Source of the DNA: Allium sativum
Taxonomy: Eukaryota > Streptophyta > Magnoliopsida > Asparagales > Amaryllidaceae
DNA length: 64,000 nucleotides
Direction: 5' to 3'
NCBI GenBank assembly: GCA_030737875.1
Contig: CM060909.1
Location: forward strand, 392,779,565-392,843,564
In this document: piece by piece, positions 25,218 through 36,533 of the stretch
Layout: each line of letters opens with the position of its first letter
Numbering within the stretch: the first letter of the stretch is position 1
Program-made: the position numbers and the translations under genes
The notes under the pieces: generated by a model
Seen by the model: only the letters and a program-made list of their open reading frames with translations
What the model was told of the DNA's origin: nothing
The model's database searches: none

Positions 25218-27790
25218 TGAAACACCCCACCTCCATTAAGGTCACTCACAAAGGGAATGCCCTAACTTTGGTGGAGGTTTATAAGTAAAAGCCACAGATA
25301 AACTCAAGACAGATATAAATACACATATTTTAAACAGCGGAAACCAAATAAACTTTTATTTCATCAATACGTGTATCAAACAAAAGATTTCCATAATTGT
25401 CTCAAAATTCTTCCAACATTACAACCTCATAACTGCCTTGATTATTAAAGAAGCATGAAAACATAAATAAAGTGACAAAAATCCCCTTAGTGATATCCAA
25501 AGCCATTATCCGAGCAAGAAAGATCCAAATCATACATCTACGTTCTTGGTGCTTGTAAAGAGTCTGACTGAGTTGAGCTGTTTCCTCCCTATGGACGGGG
25601 GGGGGGGGGGAACGAAAGAAAAGAAGACGAAAAGAAAATAGGGTCAGACATAAAGCCTGAGTAAATCTAGTAACTCTTCAATATGTGAATAAGAAAAGGG
25701 TATGATGGATGTAAACTAAAAATAGGAAAGTGTCACCAGCTAAGGAAGTGTCGAATGTACTATCGCACCCATACTATATCTCTGCACCTATTTGAGTTTA
25801 TTCTAACTAGAACCCCATGGTGAGGGTGAAGTGATCCCCATTCTTGTTAAAAGATCGGCTCCTACTCGTGTTAACATGTGTCATACGGCCCCCAAGAATT
25901 GTAGATACCTATGCTGGTCCCACCATGGGGTGTATCAAGACCCATGGTGGCGGCCCCAACACAAAACTAGAAGGCATAGGTTATACTACCGGTGCCCCAG
26001 TGCCCTGGTTGTCTGCTCCGGAGTGTGTGCATGCCCGCACCCCGTTAGACCTGCACTGTGCACCCACCGCCGTCGTTTGACCGCTTACAATCAGCCCAGT
26101 AATCGTGCCCCACCCTGCCTAGTTTCAGGGTACCGTTGATACCTAACTTTGGGTTACTGCTGAAACGGGTCCCTCGTTACCAGGATTTTCTAGTCAAACA
26201 TGTTAAGTGGTTAAGTGTCTGTATTTACCTAACCCCACCCATCAATTCTTGTTAACATGTTGAATTTGGTTAAGTATTATAGTTGACTTAACCCTACCAT
26301 CTGTCCTTAGCCTCTTAGGAGCACCAGGCCACTCACATTAGACAGATATTGCTACAGTTACTGGATGTGCCGGTCGGTTTCGGGCAGGTTTATACCGTAG
26401 CTCAGTCTAACCTCGGGTCCTTATTGGGCTCAATGCTTAACCACCCACATTGGATAGGTATTGTTGTGACTAGTGGACAGCCGGGCGGGTCCGGGCAGGT
26501 TTACATCACAGCTCAATCCAACCTCGGATTAAGCATATCGTGTTTTCTAAATTTACATATTTTATTACTTCTCAACTATATGTAAATGTCATATTCTTTT
26601 ATTTTTGGGTATTTCAATTCATACCGCTTATGTGTCATAATCGTTGGCATGTGCTAAACATGCCAACATATATTTTCATATTTTACACCCAACGTTATTA
26701 CCCCCATTTGTTCACAACGTTATAACATGTGTTGGGCTTGTCACAATTCAGCCCAACTTTATAAACGTGAGGAAAAGGGGAAATCAAGAACATGTAATAC
26801 ATAAAGGTGTGTGGCACATGAACTTGCAATTTGGCAATTCAAGTAACATATAACATGGGTCATGTGAACTTGCATTCAAATCAAAGTATGACTAAGTAGG
26901 TGACATATGAAATGGCATAGTTTAGGCAAATACAAACTTGTGTTTAAACATGTTTAACTTGGCATAATATCGACCACAAAACTATCATGTTATGTATTCA
27001 TCAAAAATGTACAATTTTTTACATCTAATCATATAGCCTATTTCAACATGAACTTGCATAGTTTATGAAACCCAAACGATGTTTGACATAGAACCAATTT
27101 TATTTTGCAAATAAACATGAACTTGCATAGTTTATGAAACATAGATCCAATTATACTTGCAAACATAGATCTAATTATACTTGCCAATAAACATAAGAAT
27201 GATATCATAGGTTTTGGGTCATGTAGGCATAAAAGTCTATAACATGTTTACATAAATTCTAATTTAGACTAAGGGAATATACATAGTCCATGGCATCGAC
27301 ATATATAAAAAGGGATCAATTTCTAGTTTTTGCCACAAGCTTGCAAGTGCCATTGTTTTCATATACAATTGTTCAATAGGCTTGCATCAATCAATTTATG
27401 CCACAAACATCAATACACAAGTCATGATAGAACCATTACAATACACAAAATTTATACGATATAATAACACGATTCTATTTTCATTTACATCGAATCCCAT
27501 CACAGTTTTTATTCATATTCTGAAAGGTCACTATACTTACAACGAATGCAGAATCTTGAATTCTGGATTCTGAATTCTGAAACTGAGATGCGCTCCTTTG
27601 GGTAGACTAATGTTGCGTTGATTGATTTGATTAAACTTTAATCCTCTTCTTAATTTGATTCGTCTCTTAGACTTTAGTGTTGGCTTGTCTCTAGGCTTTC
27701 TAATTGACGGCCATTCCTAACCCCTTTCCAGCAGCATGACGGCTTTTGTATTCTATTATTTGTGTGAATTTAGGGTTAGACTTGAGTTGT

Positions 27791-27798
27791 ATTTATAG
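27791..27798 (-). promoter_or_regulatory. E2 TATA box
   Basis: CTATAAAT on the minus strand followed by ACAACTCAAG, matching the E1 TATA context. Confidence 0.45.
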
Positions 27799-27970
27799 AA
27801 TTTTAAATTGTTTTGAGCCGTCAGATGAAGATAGGAGGAATCTAGACCATACAAAGTTCAAAGAGCCAATCAAGAGGTGACACGTAAGCCCTAGTGACTC
27901 AGCCAAGCCTCAGAATTCGACCAGACCCTGACCAGGCCAGCCAGGACCTGACCAGCAGGTCATTCTGACC

Positions 27971-28068
27971 TGGGCGCACTTGGCAGGTGCGCCAGGCTAA
28001 AAATGTACTGGCGCACTTCCCAAGTGCGCCAGTTCAACTTTGTTCTGGCGCACTTCCCAAGTGCGCCA
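27971..28068. repeat. Three 23-24 bp hairpins in E2 promoter region
   Basis: Inverted repeats at 27971-27994, 28009-28031 and 28046-28068, spaced 37-38 bp. The last two are identical, with arms TGGCGCACTT and AAGTGCGCCA around CCC. They lie 214-311 bp from the LTR start, close to where E1 has its unrelated GTCGAC cluster. Confidence 0.8.
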
Positions 28069-28282
28069 GTGCATTCTGACCCGTTTTCTGGTTTTTCTGC
28101 CCAACTTCGTTCGTCCATATCTTCTTCATACGATATCCGTTTTACGCAAACTTAGACTCTATCTCAAGCAGAATTTCAAGATGAACGCAATGGCGTAACC
28201 CATTTCCCTTGATTCCATCATTTATAATTAATTATACTTAAATTTGTGAAGCTTAACGTTATAGAATTCACGGGGTGTTACA

Positions 28283-29050
28283 AATTAACACTTAGGCCCA
28301 ATGATATTTAAACACCAAACAACCAATTATTTATTTCAGGTTTTCTAACACATCATATATGACAGTATATATGCAAACAAATAAATAAACAGCTAATATA
28401 TTTTTGAGGAATCCAGTTGGATCCCTACAACCTGTTTTCCTGCATCCATAGACGTTAGTCAACATAAATAATACCCATCGTGCTTCGAGGCAGGATATCG
28501 CGGTATAGAAGGTCATCCACTATCATAGCGTGGGGCGTATAGGGTAATCATCCGCTAATGGTACCGCGGGCATCCGCTAATGATACTGCGGGAAATCCAA
28601 CCACCAATATATATATATATATAATAGCAACCACCAAACCTAAATAACTAATATATTTACGATGCACAAAAATATTGAATGCAACCAAACAAGCAACAAA
28701 CAATTATTTGAACTGATAAAAATAATTTTAAATAAAAGGTGAGTGAGATTTACTCACAGTGTTCTTATTTGATCCGTTCTGATTCCGGTTGACCCCAAAA
28801 TTTTCCCTCATGAATACCATTTCTCGCTACGAGTCCAATCGACTTGCGTTAATATTTTGGATCTTGTATAAAGTTATTACAGTATTTTAGAACGTGCGAA
28901 TTATATAAGAATATATATTTTTCTTAACAAAATTTCAGATTTAATCTAATTGGAATGAATAAATAAAAACTTACACCTTAATGGTTTTTCTCTAATCTTT
29001 CCATTTCTGAAAACACTCTTTTTTACTTTTCTTTCTTTTCTGATGATAAA
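28283..29050 (-). repeat. E5 3' LTR piece between E2 and E3
   Basis: 28686-29050 matches 45769-46130 in the E5 5' LTR, then breaks at the E3 insertion. 28340-28480 has the GAGGAATCC-GTTGGAT element also at 5126 and 1196. 28744-28758 is GTGAGATTTACTCAC, the palindrome shared by these LTRs. A splice-donor-like AAGGTGTAAGT reads on the minus strand near 28970-28980. 28500-28590 carries repeated CCGCTAATG text. Confidence 0.65.
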
Positions 29051-32000
29051 TGTAACGACTGGGAATTTCGCTCGATCCGAATCAGTCGCTAAACCGACCC
29101 AGACCGTTCGAAACGCCTGATTGTTTTGAGAACACGACAAATTAGAACGCAGATAGAAGAACATTTCATTGTTTATTACAATAATTCTATCAGAATACAA
29201 GAATATACAGAGTATAAACAAATAATATACATCAGAAAAATATCATAGATTTAAATTACATTTAAATACATCGCAGCGGAAAATAATACAAAATACAACT
29301 GAAGGAGATATACGGATACAAAGCTTTCCGGATATCGTTCCAGCTGTAAACCAGGATCCTGTGAATATAAATCTGCAAAACCAAAACTACTAGCTGCCCA
29401 TGTCAAAATAAGGGCACCCAGAGTTTAGGTTAAAACAATAAACTCCAGGTCAGTCATGGGACTGGTGTGAGAACTAAAACAGTTATTAATCTTTATTTGT
29501 ATAGTTAGGTAAATCAAGGGACCACGCCGTATAACACGGAACGGGTTTCCTCCCAAGAACACCAGTGCATAAAACAACAGCGCAATGCTAAATAAAGAAC
29601 AATGAAGCTATTATAAGACCTAGGTCCCATCACACAATGCAACGCAAGCCGGAGGATAGAGTTTTTACCTTATAATGGCCAAGAATGCTTGGTACGTGAA
29701 ATTTCATCTTTTATTACTACTATAAGTGTATAGTGTCAAAACAATTTCAAATCATGAGTATCAATCATAGATGGCATAAGCGCCCCATCCCACTATGTCG
29801 CCATACTAGGCTCTACAAATAAAACCGCAAAGTCACGTATTGGAAGTTGGATTTCCATCTGTGAACCGAGGCAAAAGATAGTCCTCTACCGATTCGAGAC
29901 GCTCTAGCCCGTGTCTCAGGAACAACCGCAACTGCCCCTTGGATCGTCAGGGTCGGTCCACCGATGTGGATTATTATGCCTGAACACTGTGTTTCCCCAC
30001 CCTATGGGGTGTCAATGAGCCAACGAATGACTCCATCGGTCCCGGATCGACCGATATAACTGAGGCACCTCGCAACAGCAATAACCACATAAGTCAAACT
30101 CGTCAGGGCATGTAAAACCACTGATGCCACTTCTAGCTAGAAGGAAACGCATGTCCTCCCTGAGGTCCTCTCCCGTTTCTGGTTCACAACCGGGGTGTGA
30201 GGCTCGCGAATCAACGTTACACAAAGCTATGCCGCACAGGCGGTGCTTTTATCATCACCACAAGACTTTGCTTTTCAACAGAAGCCTTGATCAATTGCCA
30301 CTTAGGCATGCCACACAGGCAATTCACTCCATGCGTATGATATCCATCAATATATAACCTCTGAGCTCGTACGTCTCAGAGAAGGGCGTTAAGCAAGAGA
30401 ATAAATTCTCCGCCGCCAAACAAATATACATATAATAGAAATCAATCACATAGAATAAAATCCAATGTCAGACACACAGTCCATTTACAAGTTCGTTCTG
30501 GGTCTGAACGAAACCGGGGGCACCTAGTACCCCGCATATCCATCGATCTCCCAGTACGTCTGGACGATCACTAATTGATTCCCTCCTCTTGGGTGTACGG
30601 CCCAATCAAGATCATCAGTAATTATCCAAACGACGTGAAGACCTCCGGTCTTCAACCATCGTCTTCATCTTCGACACCACGTCGAATTAGTTATTCAGAA
30701 TGGGGTAAACCCGGTCTTTCTGAATAACTCGCGTATATAATAAACAAGTGTTACACAAACACAACATACGCCTCATTCCAATTCAGAATATTCTTTTATT
30801 CAAACATTCTTATACTTTGGGAGAGGTTCCCATTAATTTTTATCAAAGATAAATTCTTTAAATTTATTCTTTAATCTTCTTTGAATATCAATTTAAACTA
30901 GTCGGGATTAGCGAACCACACCGGAGTAATCATTTAATTTATTTCCCAATCCCCACCTATTCATCCCATGAAGTAAAACTGGTCATACTTTATATCTAAC
31001 ACCACAGTGTTATCGGTAAATTCAAATACCATTTCACGTTCAAATCTAATTAAAGATTTAACTATCGCCTGGAGCAAAACTAGCGATACTCCCTTCTCGA
31101 TCTTTTCAATCTAATTAAAGATTCATTAAAACTCCACTTAGTTTTAATCTTTAACTGGGTTAAAGAATCAGTGTCATTTAAAACACGGTTCACGATAAAC
31201 CCAAAATCACCTTCCATTAATTATCGGGTTAAAGAACAAGTGTTATTTAAAAAACTGTTCACGATAAACCCAAAAATCAATACCAATTCAATTCCAATTA
31301 AATATTATTTAATTGGTACACTTCATTAAATCTAAATAAAAAGATTTAATCTTTTTCTCAATTGGGCTTAAGAACAGTGTTAATGAAGACACCATTCACG
31401 ACAAACCCAAATCACATTTGATATTAAATACAAGGCTCTGAATAGAAAATATATCGGCTTATATTCAATATCAAATTCCACGACCAACAAATATCGTATG
31501 GGAAATAACGATATATATATCTTTCAAATTTCCATAACAACATCTGTATAATCACGAAATCCAACATCGAACTGTTCCGAAGATGATTTCGATTCAAATC
31601 CATTCCAATTCAATTATTGGAAATCCTGGTTATTTTCAAAACCATTTCAAATTACATTTATTTATTTAAAAATAAATAGAATTATAATTCTAGTTCAAAA
31701 CTAGTTCATTTCGATAAAAATCTATTTTTATCTTTTCAAATATGGAGTTTTTCATCCCAATTCTTCAAAAATCATTTCCTATGATTTTACACAAATTATT
31801 GATATTTTTAATAATTTTATCAAGGCCCGTACAGTCGATTTCCATCAACGGCCATTGAACTGCACTTACAGCGACCTTTTCCAAATTTGATTTGGACATA
31901 ATTCCAAATCCCACCGTTAGATTTCAAATTTCTAATATTCGTTAGAAAGTTCTTTTTGATACAAACCCAACGGTTCCGGTTTTAGGAGAATCCGACGGTA

Positions 32001-32344
32001 GGATCTCTCGCAATATCCATTCGAAGTCAATGGTCGAAATTCGCAAACTGCCGCGGCGCGGCGCGTTCTATTCAGGCCATTATATATATAATATAATATA
32101 TATATATATATCATCGATTTCCTATTAAAACGTATTTTATAAATCGTTTTAAATTCGTTTTCAAAACGATTTCAACTTCCTTTTTAAATTCAAATTAAAC
32201 TTGAATTTTCCCTTACAAATTCGTTTTAAATTCATTTCAAATTGATTTCAATTCAAATCGATTTTCAGTTCAATTTCAATACGTTTTAAATTCAATTCAA
32301 AACGATTTCAATTCTATTTCAATCTAATCCGAATTTCAATTCTA

Positions 32345-32590
32345 TTCAGTTTAATTCGAATTCATTTTCTATTCAATTCAATTTCAATTCGATTTGAATT
32401 CCTATTCAATTCAATTTCAGTTTAATTCGAATTTCAATTCATTTCAATTTAATTCGAATTCATTTTCTATTCAATTCAATTTCAATTCGATTTGAATTCC
32501 TATTCAATTCAATTTCAGTTTAATTCGAATTTCAATTCATTTCAATTTAATTCGAATTCATTTTCTATTCAATTCAATTTCAATTCGATT
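32345..32590 (-). repeat. 98-bp simple-sequence repeat in E3 LTR
   Basis: CATTTTCTATTC recurs at 32363, 32461 and 32559, exactly 98 bp apart. Each unit is built from TTCAATT and TTCGAATT steps. The other LTR (about 39820-40080) has a similar but not identical arrangement. Confidence 0.7.
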
Positions 32591-33328
32591 ATTGAAATCA
32601 CTTTTCAATATTCATTTAAAAATGAATAAAATCGATATAAATATCGTTCACGTCAAAATGGCGTCAATCTAATCAACACGGCTTCATATATTTCTATTTT
32701 CCAATATTCTATTTCAAATATCTCTTTTCAAATATTTCTATTCAGATATTCTATTTCAAAACTGGAATAAGGCCCAATCAATTACCATATAATGTTAATT
32801 ATATGGATTTTCTACAACACACGTATATAATAGCGACGATAAATCATCAACCATCATCCAAAGTGCGTTCTACACTGTACAAGCATCAAATATAAATATT
32901 TAATGCTTATAACAGTCTGTCAATCAATCGATCGACATACAACTAATTATTGGGATTAGAGTATGTCATATATCATCCCAATACCCGTGTGGGGTTTCAA
33001 ACAATCAAACACAGATTTTATTTGTGCAGTTGGGCGATGTGTAAAATTTATCGTCCCAATCAATATCAATCAAATCAGTGTATATAAACAAATCTCCTAT
33101 TTGTTTATAAATATTTATTCACATTCACGTTAAAAATTATATTTTTAACGATAAGATATTTTTAACTATATAAATATTTTATTTCATTTCACATCACACA
33201 ATCAATTTTCACCACAATGAACAATCAAACATACAAGCCATCCATGGTCTGTGGATGACGGGTGTCGGGTGCTGCTAAGCATCGTCTGCATCCTAGTATA
33301 TATTATTAACTAGAAAACAAAATTAAAA

Positions 33329-33345
33329 GGTGAGAAGTTCTCACC
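33329..33345. repeat. GGTGAGAAGTTCTCACC palindrome, E3 3' LTR
   Basis: Perfect 8+1+8 palindrome, identical in the other LTR at 40821-40837. On the minus strand it is followed by a pyrimidine-rich stretch ending TTTTCTAG. Confidence 0.7.
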
Positions 33346-33429
33346 GACTAGCTAATCCAATACCATGACTCTTCTTATGTAGAAATCTTCGTCGTTCTCG
33401 CCTTTTGTCACTTTCGTTGCCCGTAGCCA

Positions 33430-34140
33430 CTACACATATAAAAATCACAATTTTATGTTGTTGCTATGTATATAAAAACCACATTTTTATACTACTACTA
33501 TATAGATAAAAATTCTATTTTTACATCAGTGTTCATATAATAAAGATTATATTTTTATCACGCTATTCTCTATATAAAGATTTCCCCTTTTCAAATATAA
33601 AGATTTCGCCTTTTCAAATATAAAGATTTCGCCTTTTTAAATATAAAGATTTCACCTTTTCAAATATAATAAAAATCATATTTTTATTTTGCTACATATA
33701 TAAAGATAATATTGTTATATTTCACATATGATAAAAATCATATTTTTAGTATTCCTATGATATAAAAATTATATTTTTATCCTTTCTATGATATAAAAAT
33801 TATATTTTTATTCTTTCTATGATATAAAAATTATATTTTTATTTGTTAACTTATATATAAAAATCAAATTTTTATACTACAAAAATCAAATCTTTCTTGT
33901 TATGAAAGATCATATATCCTTTCACTATAAAAATAAATTCTTTACATGAATAAAACTACAGTCTTTTCCATATTTAAAAATCTAATTTTTACGATATTAA
34001 AAATCTAAATTTTTTTTACGTCTAAAGATTATATTTCTAAGTTTAAAAATCCTTTTTATGATATAAAATACCATCTTTCTATTTTGAAAATTTTAAACCT
34101 TCATCATATAAAATTCATAGCTTTGCTCTTATAAAAATCG
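33430..34140 (-). repeat. Array of short AT palindromes in E3 LTR
   Basis: About a dozen copies of ATAAAAAT-n-ATTTTTAT-like palindromes with short spacers, also at 40920-41650. E4 has a related array at 50400-50620. It lies just downstream of the donor-like site, so it would be in an intron if splicing occurs. Confidence 0.55.
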
Positions 34141-34219
34141 TGTCTTTAAACACTGACATTATCGGTTAAAACTGAAGATAAATGTAAATAGATAAGTAAA
34201 TAATAAATAAATAAAAACT

Positions 34220-34510
34220 TACCTTCATAGCAGAAAATCGAATTTTTGCTGAAAGGGGGTGTCCACGGGCTGAGGGTGTCGCGGGGTAGGATGAGGGGAG
34301 GCGCCGCTGAGCCTTAGGTGGTCGGTAGGGGTGGCGGGCCCTAGTGCGGCTGGCGGCAGTCCTTTGGCTGGGGGGCGTTTCGAATTGAGAGAGAAGCGAG
34401 GAGGGCGAGTTGAGGAAGGAGAGGGGAGAGGATCGCCTGAGCGGAGTGCAGAGGTGGGGCGTCGCGCGGCGTCGCCAGGGCTGGGCGGAGGCGCGACTGA
34501 CGAGGTTTTT
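34220..34510 (-). other. E3 leader block, GC-rich
   Basis: About 290 bp of high GC in an AT-rich LTR, present in both LTRs (41740-42000). On the minus strand it starts after the TATA box and ends in CTATGAAG followed by GTAAGTTT, a near-consensus plant splice donor. A 61-codon frame on the plus strand (34331-34516) is not conserved in form. The leader is unlike that of E4 although the flanks are alike. Confidence 0.5.
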
Positions 34511-34586
34511 TTTTAATTTAACTTGAATCGGTCAAAGAAGAAAGAGGGTGGAGAGAGAATGTATAGGGGAAGGATAGGAGAGAGGA

Positions 34587-34597
34587 TTATATATTTA
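34587..34597 (-). promoter_or_regulatory. E3 3' LTR TATA box
   Basis: AATATATAATCC on the minus strand followed by a CT-rich initiator-like stretch. The copy in the 5' LTR is at about 42079-42090. Confidence 0.45.
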
Positions 34598-35477
34598 TTT
34601 TAATTTCAAAAAAAGTTGACTTTTTATTTCGACCTCGAAACGAGGCCCACCGCCTGTCGTCCATAGCTAATTACCCCCATTCCGAACACAATGGGATATG
34701 TATCGTAGGCTAATTCGACTGTTTCGATCAGGTTCCGTCAAAATCAACATATAACTCTATATATTGAATTTGAACGCGCATTTCAATTTACTGGGGTCAC
34801 ATACTAACTCGAAAAATTTCAGAAAAATATTTTCTAGCTTCGTATTGACGATACGGTCCTAACAAAACTAGTTTCGTCAAGTTCTGAGACCATTTGAAAA
34901 ATGGCCATTTTCCAGTCGATTAAAATCAACTGAAACTGGTCAAACGCGTTTTCCTTTGCCACGCTCACATATTGAATCGAAAAATTACGAAATTTGAAAC
35001 CTAGCAATAATTTGATATCACGGATCCAACAAAAGTGGTTTCGTCGAAATCCGAGGTCGTTTGCAAAATGTCTATTTTTAAGGGCCAAAATTCCATAGCG
35101 ACTATTCTGAATTTTCAACTGGACATAACTTTTGATTCCCGCTATGAAATTTTGATTTTTCGGATTCGTTGGAAAGATATTCTCAAATAGATTTTAATGT
35201 TTTGGTTTCGCTAAAATCCGGTTTATTTTGCACCCGGTACATTCATTTGAAATTTGAAATCAAATTATCGAACTACCACGCCATTTTGAATTCCTTTTAT
35301 AATTTTAAATAATTATTTATATTCTAACGACGACTCGAATAAATATATACGTTCGAATTCTATTCAAAATAAATTTCTTGTCGTTATTATTTAAAATAAT
35401 TCATTTTAAATAATAAAAATTCGCTAAAATTGCCAAAATAAAAATTTTAAATTGGCTCGGATTTCCGGGTTATTACA

Positions 35478-35490
35478 ATCTCCCCCACTT
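35478..35490 (-). promoter_or_regulatory. E3 polypurine tract
   Basis: AAGTGGGGGAGAT on the minus strand, next to the 3' LTR. Confidence 0.8.
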
Positions 35491-36087
35491 AAAACTTTTC
35501 GTCCAAGAAAAGGAACGAAGCCGAAAGTTGTTTACCAAATCAACTCAACTTCCAATATTTTCTGTACGGCTTAAGTTCTTCAACTTTTCAGTTTCTAAGA
35601 ACTTTTCAAATTTTTCAAAAATTTGACTAACACCCTAAATTTTCGAAAAATTTCGCCATAACCTCCCCTGCACCGGGGACTTCGGGTTATTTCATATAGC
35701 CACCCATGGCCTTCTTCAATCCAAAAGAAAAAGAAAAAGCCAAGCGGCTAGCCAATCGGCTCACAAAATCATCATCATCCAAATAAAACAGTAAATTATG
35801 GTAAACATGTACCTATTTGTCGGGCAAACAATTTTATTCTTCTGCTCTAGCCTCCTTGCTATGACCTGTTCAATGTATGCACATGTATATGCAAGAAAAT
35901 GCGACTAATTTTCAATACAACTCACTATTTGATTCTATTTGGCTAAAGGTTCAACATTTTAATTAATTACAACAATAATCAAACAACACAATCATCAATC
36001 AATTAGTTGATTATCATTTCAAACTCATAAGTTTGATATATAGTCAAAAATCCCGTTTTGATGCCAATTCACAACAATATATCCTAT

Positions 36088-36303
36088 CTAATTTTGGTTC
36101 TCACACCAGTCTAATGGAAATATATAGAAATCCCACTTTCGAAACTCGAATATAAATTCTGATGATGATATATCAATCACCAGTATCATCAGAGTTATCT
36201 CCGGGCGACTAGAGTGTGATTCTATATCCATCCAGTATATTAAAACTTCAAATACACGTGGATCAGACGTATACGCAAAATCTTTATATACTGCATTGTC
36301 CAA
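36088..36303 (-). other. Open frame of unknown status in E3 internal region
   Basis: 71 codons, starting at TTG rather than ATG, so translation is doubtful. It aligns in frame with 55858-56058 in E4 over FEVLIYW, SRPE and LMI, with one 9-bp in-frame gap. Many differences change amino acids, so selection for a protein is not evident. It resembles no family I know. Confidence 0.25.
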
Positions 36304-36519
36304 ATCAATATAAATAAATATTCAAATATGAATAATTGAATTAAATTTTCAAAACAAAAATTGTTATCATTTTAAAAACATACTCTTCACACTCGTTCTA
36401 GGATACTACTGATCCTATCTCTAACGAGTCATTCCCATTGGATATTACTAATCCAATCTATGATGAATTCTTTCGTTTGGTTATAACGTGTCTTGTTCTC
36501 TGAGCTTTGTAAACCAAAA

Positions 36520-36531
36520 GCTCTGATACCA
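36520..36531 (-). promoter_or_regulatory. E3 primer binding site, initiator Met tRNA type
   Basis: TGGTATCAGAGC on the minus strand, two bases from the LTR end at 36534. Confidence 0.85.
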
Positions 36532-36533
36532 AA

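Larger units (their letters stand above)
25218..28282 (-). mobile_element. E2: solo LTR of an E1-related family (3065 bp)
   Basis: Minus-strand LTR with ends TGTAACACCCCG (at 28282) and GGGGTGTTTCA (at 25218), and a perfect AATTA duplication (25213-25217, 28283-28287). No internal region, primer site or second LTR is present, so it most likely arose by recombination between two LTRs. It shares with the E1 LTR its ends, TATA position, poly(C) tract (14 G on the plus strand, 25597-25610), the 111-bp-type pair and the GTCACTAGGGCT text, but differs at many positions, so it is a sister family. It interrupts E5. Small frames such as 25831-26139 are part of the LTR. Confidence 0.92.
29051..35477 (-). 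repeat. E3 3' LTR (6427 bp)
   Basis: Minus-strand LTR. Along the LTR, right to left: conserved start block (35090-35300), 165-bp-type units with GTTTCGTC near 35040 and 34870, TATA (34587-34597), GC-rich leader (34220-34510), AAG/GTAAGT donor-like site near 34220, AAAAAT/ATTTTT palindromic array (33430-34140), palindrome 33329-33345, second copy of the start block (31850-32060), 98-bp simple repeat (32345-32590), and a GC-rich 3' block (29870-30220). Short frames here have no recognisable product. Confidence 0.9.
35478..36533 (-). mobile_element. E3 internal region (1056 bp), non-coding
   Basis: Lies between polypurine tract and primer site. It contains a block at 35640-35760 (minus strand CGGTGCAGGGGAGGTTATGG) shared with E4 and E5, a TTGTCGGGC text, and an open frame at 36088-36303 similar to one in E4. 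No Gag or Pol motif is present. Confidence 0.85.

Noticed and set aside
25831..26139. 102-codon frame rich in C and H, zinc-finger-like
   Set aside because: Lies inside the E2 solo LTR and has no regular CX2C or similar spacing.
30012..30357. Frames at 30012-30224 and 30124-30357, repeated near 37492-37813
   Set aside because: Both are on opposite strands of the GC-rich E3 LTR block and duplicate because the LTR is duplicated.
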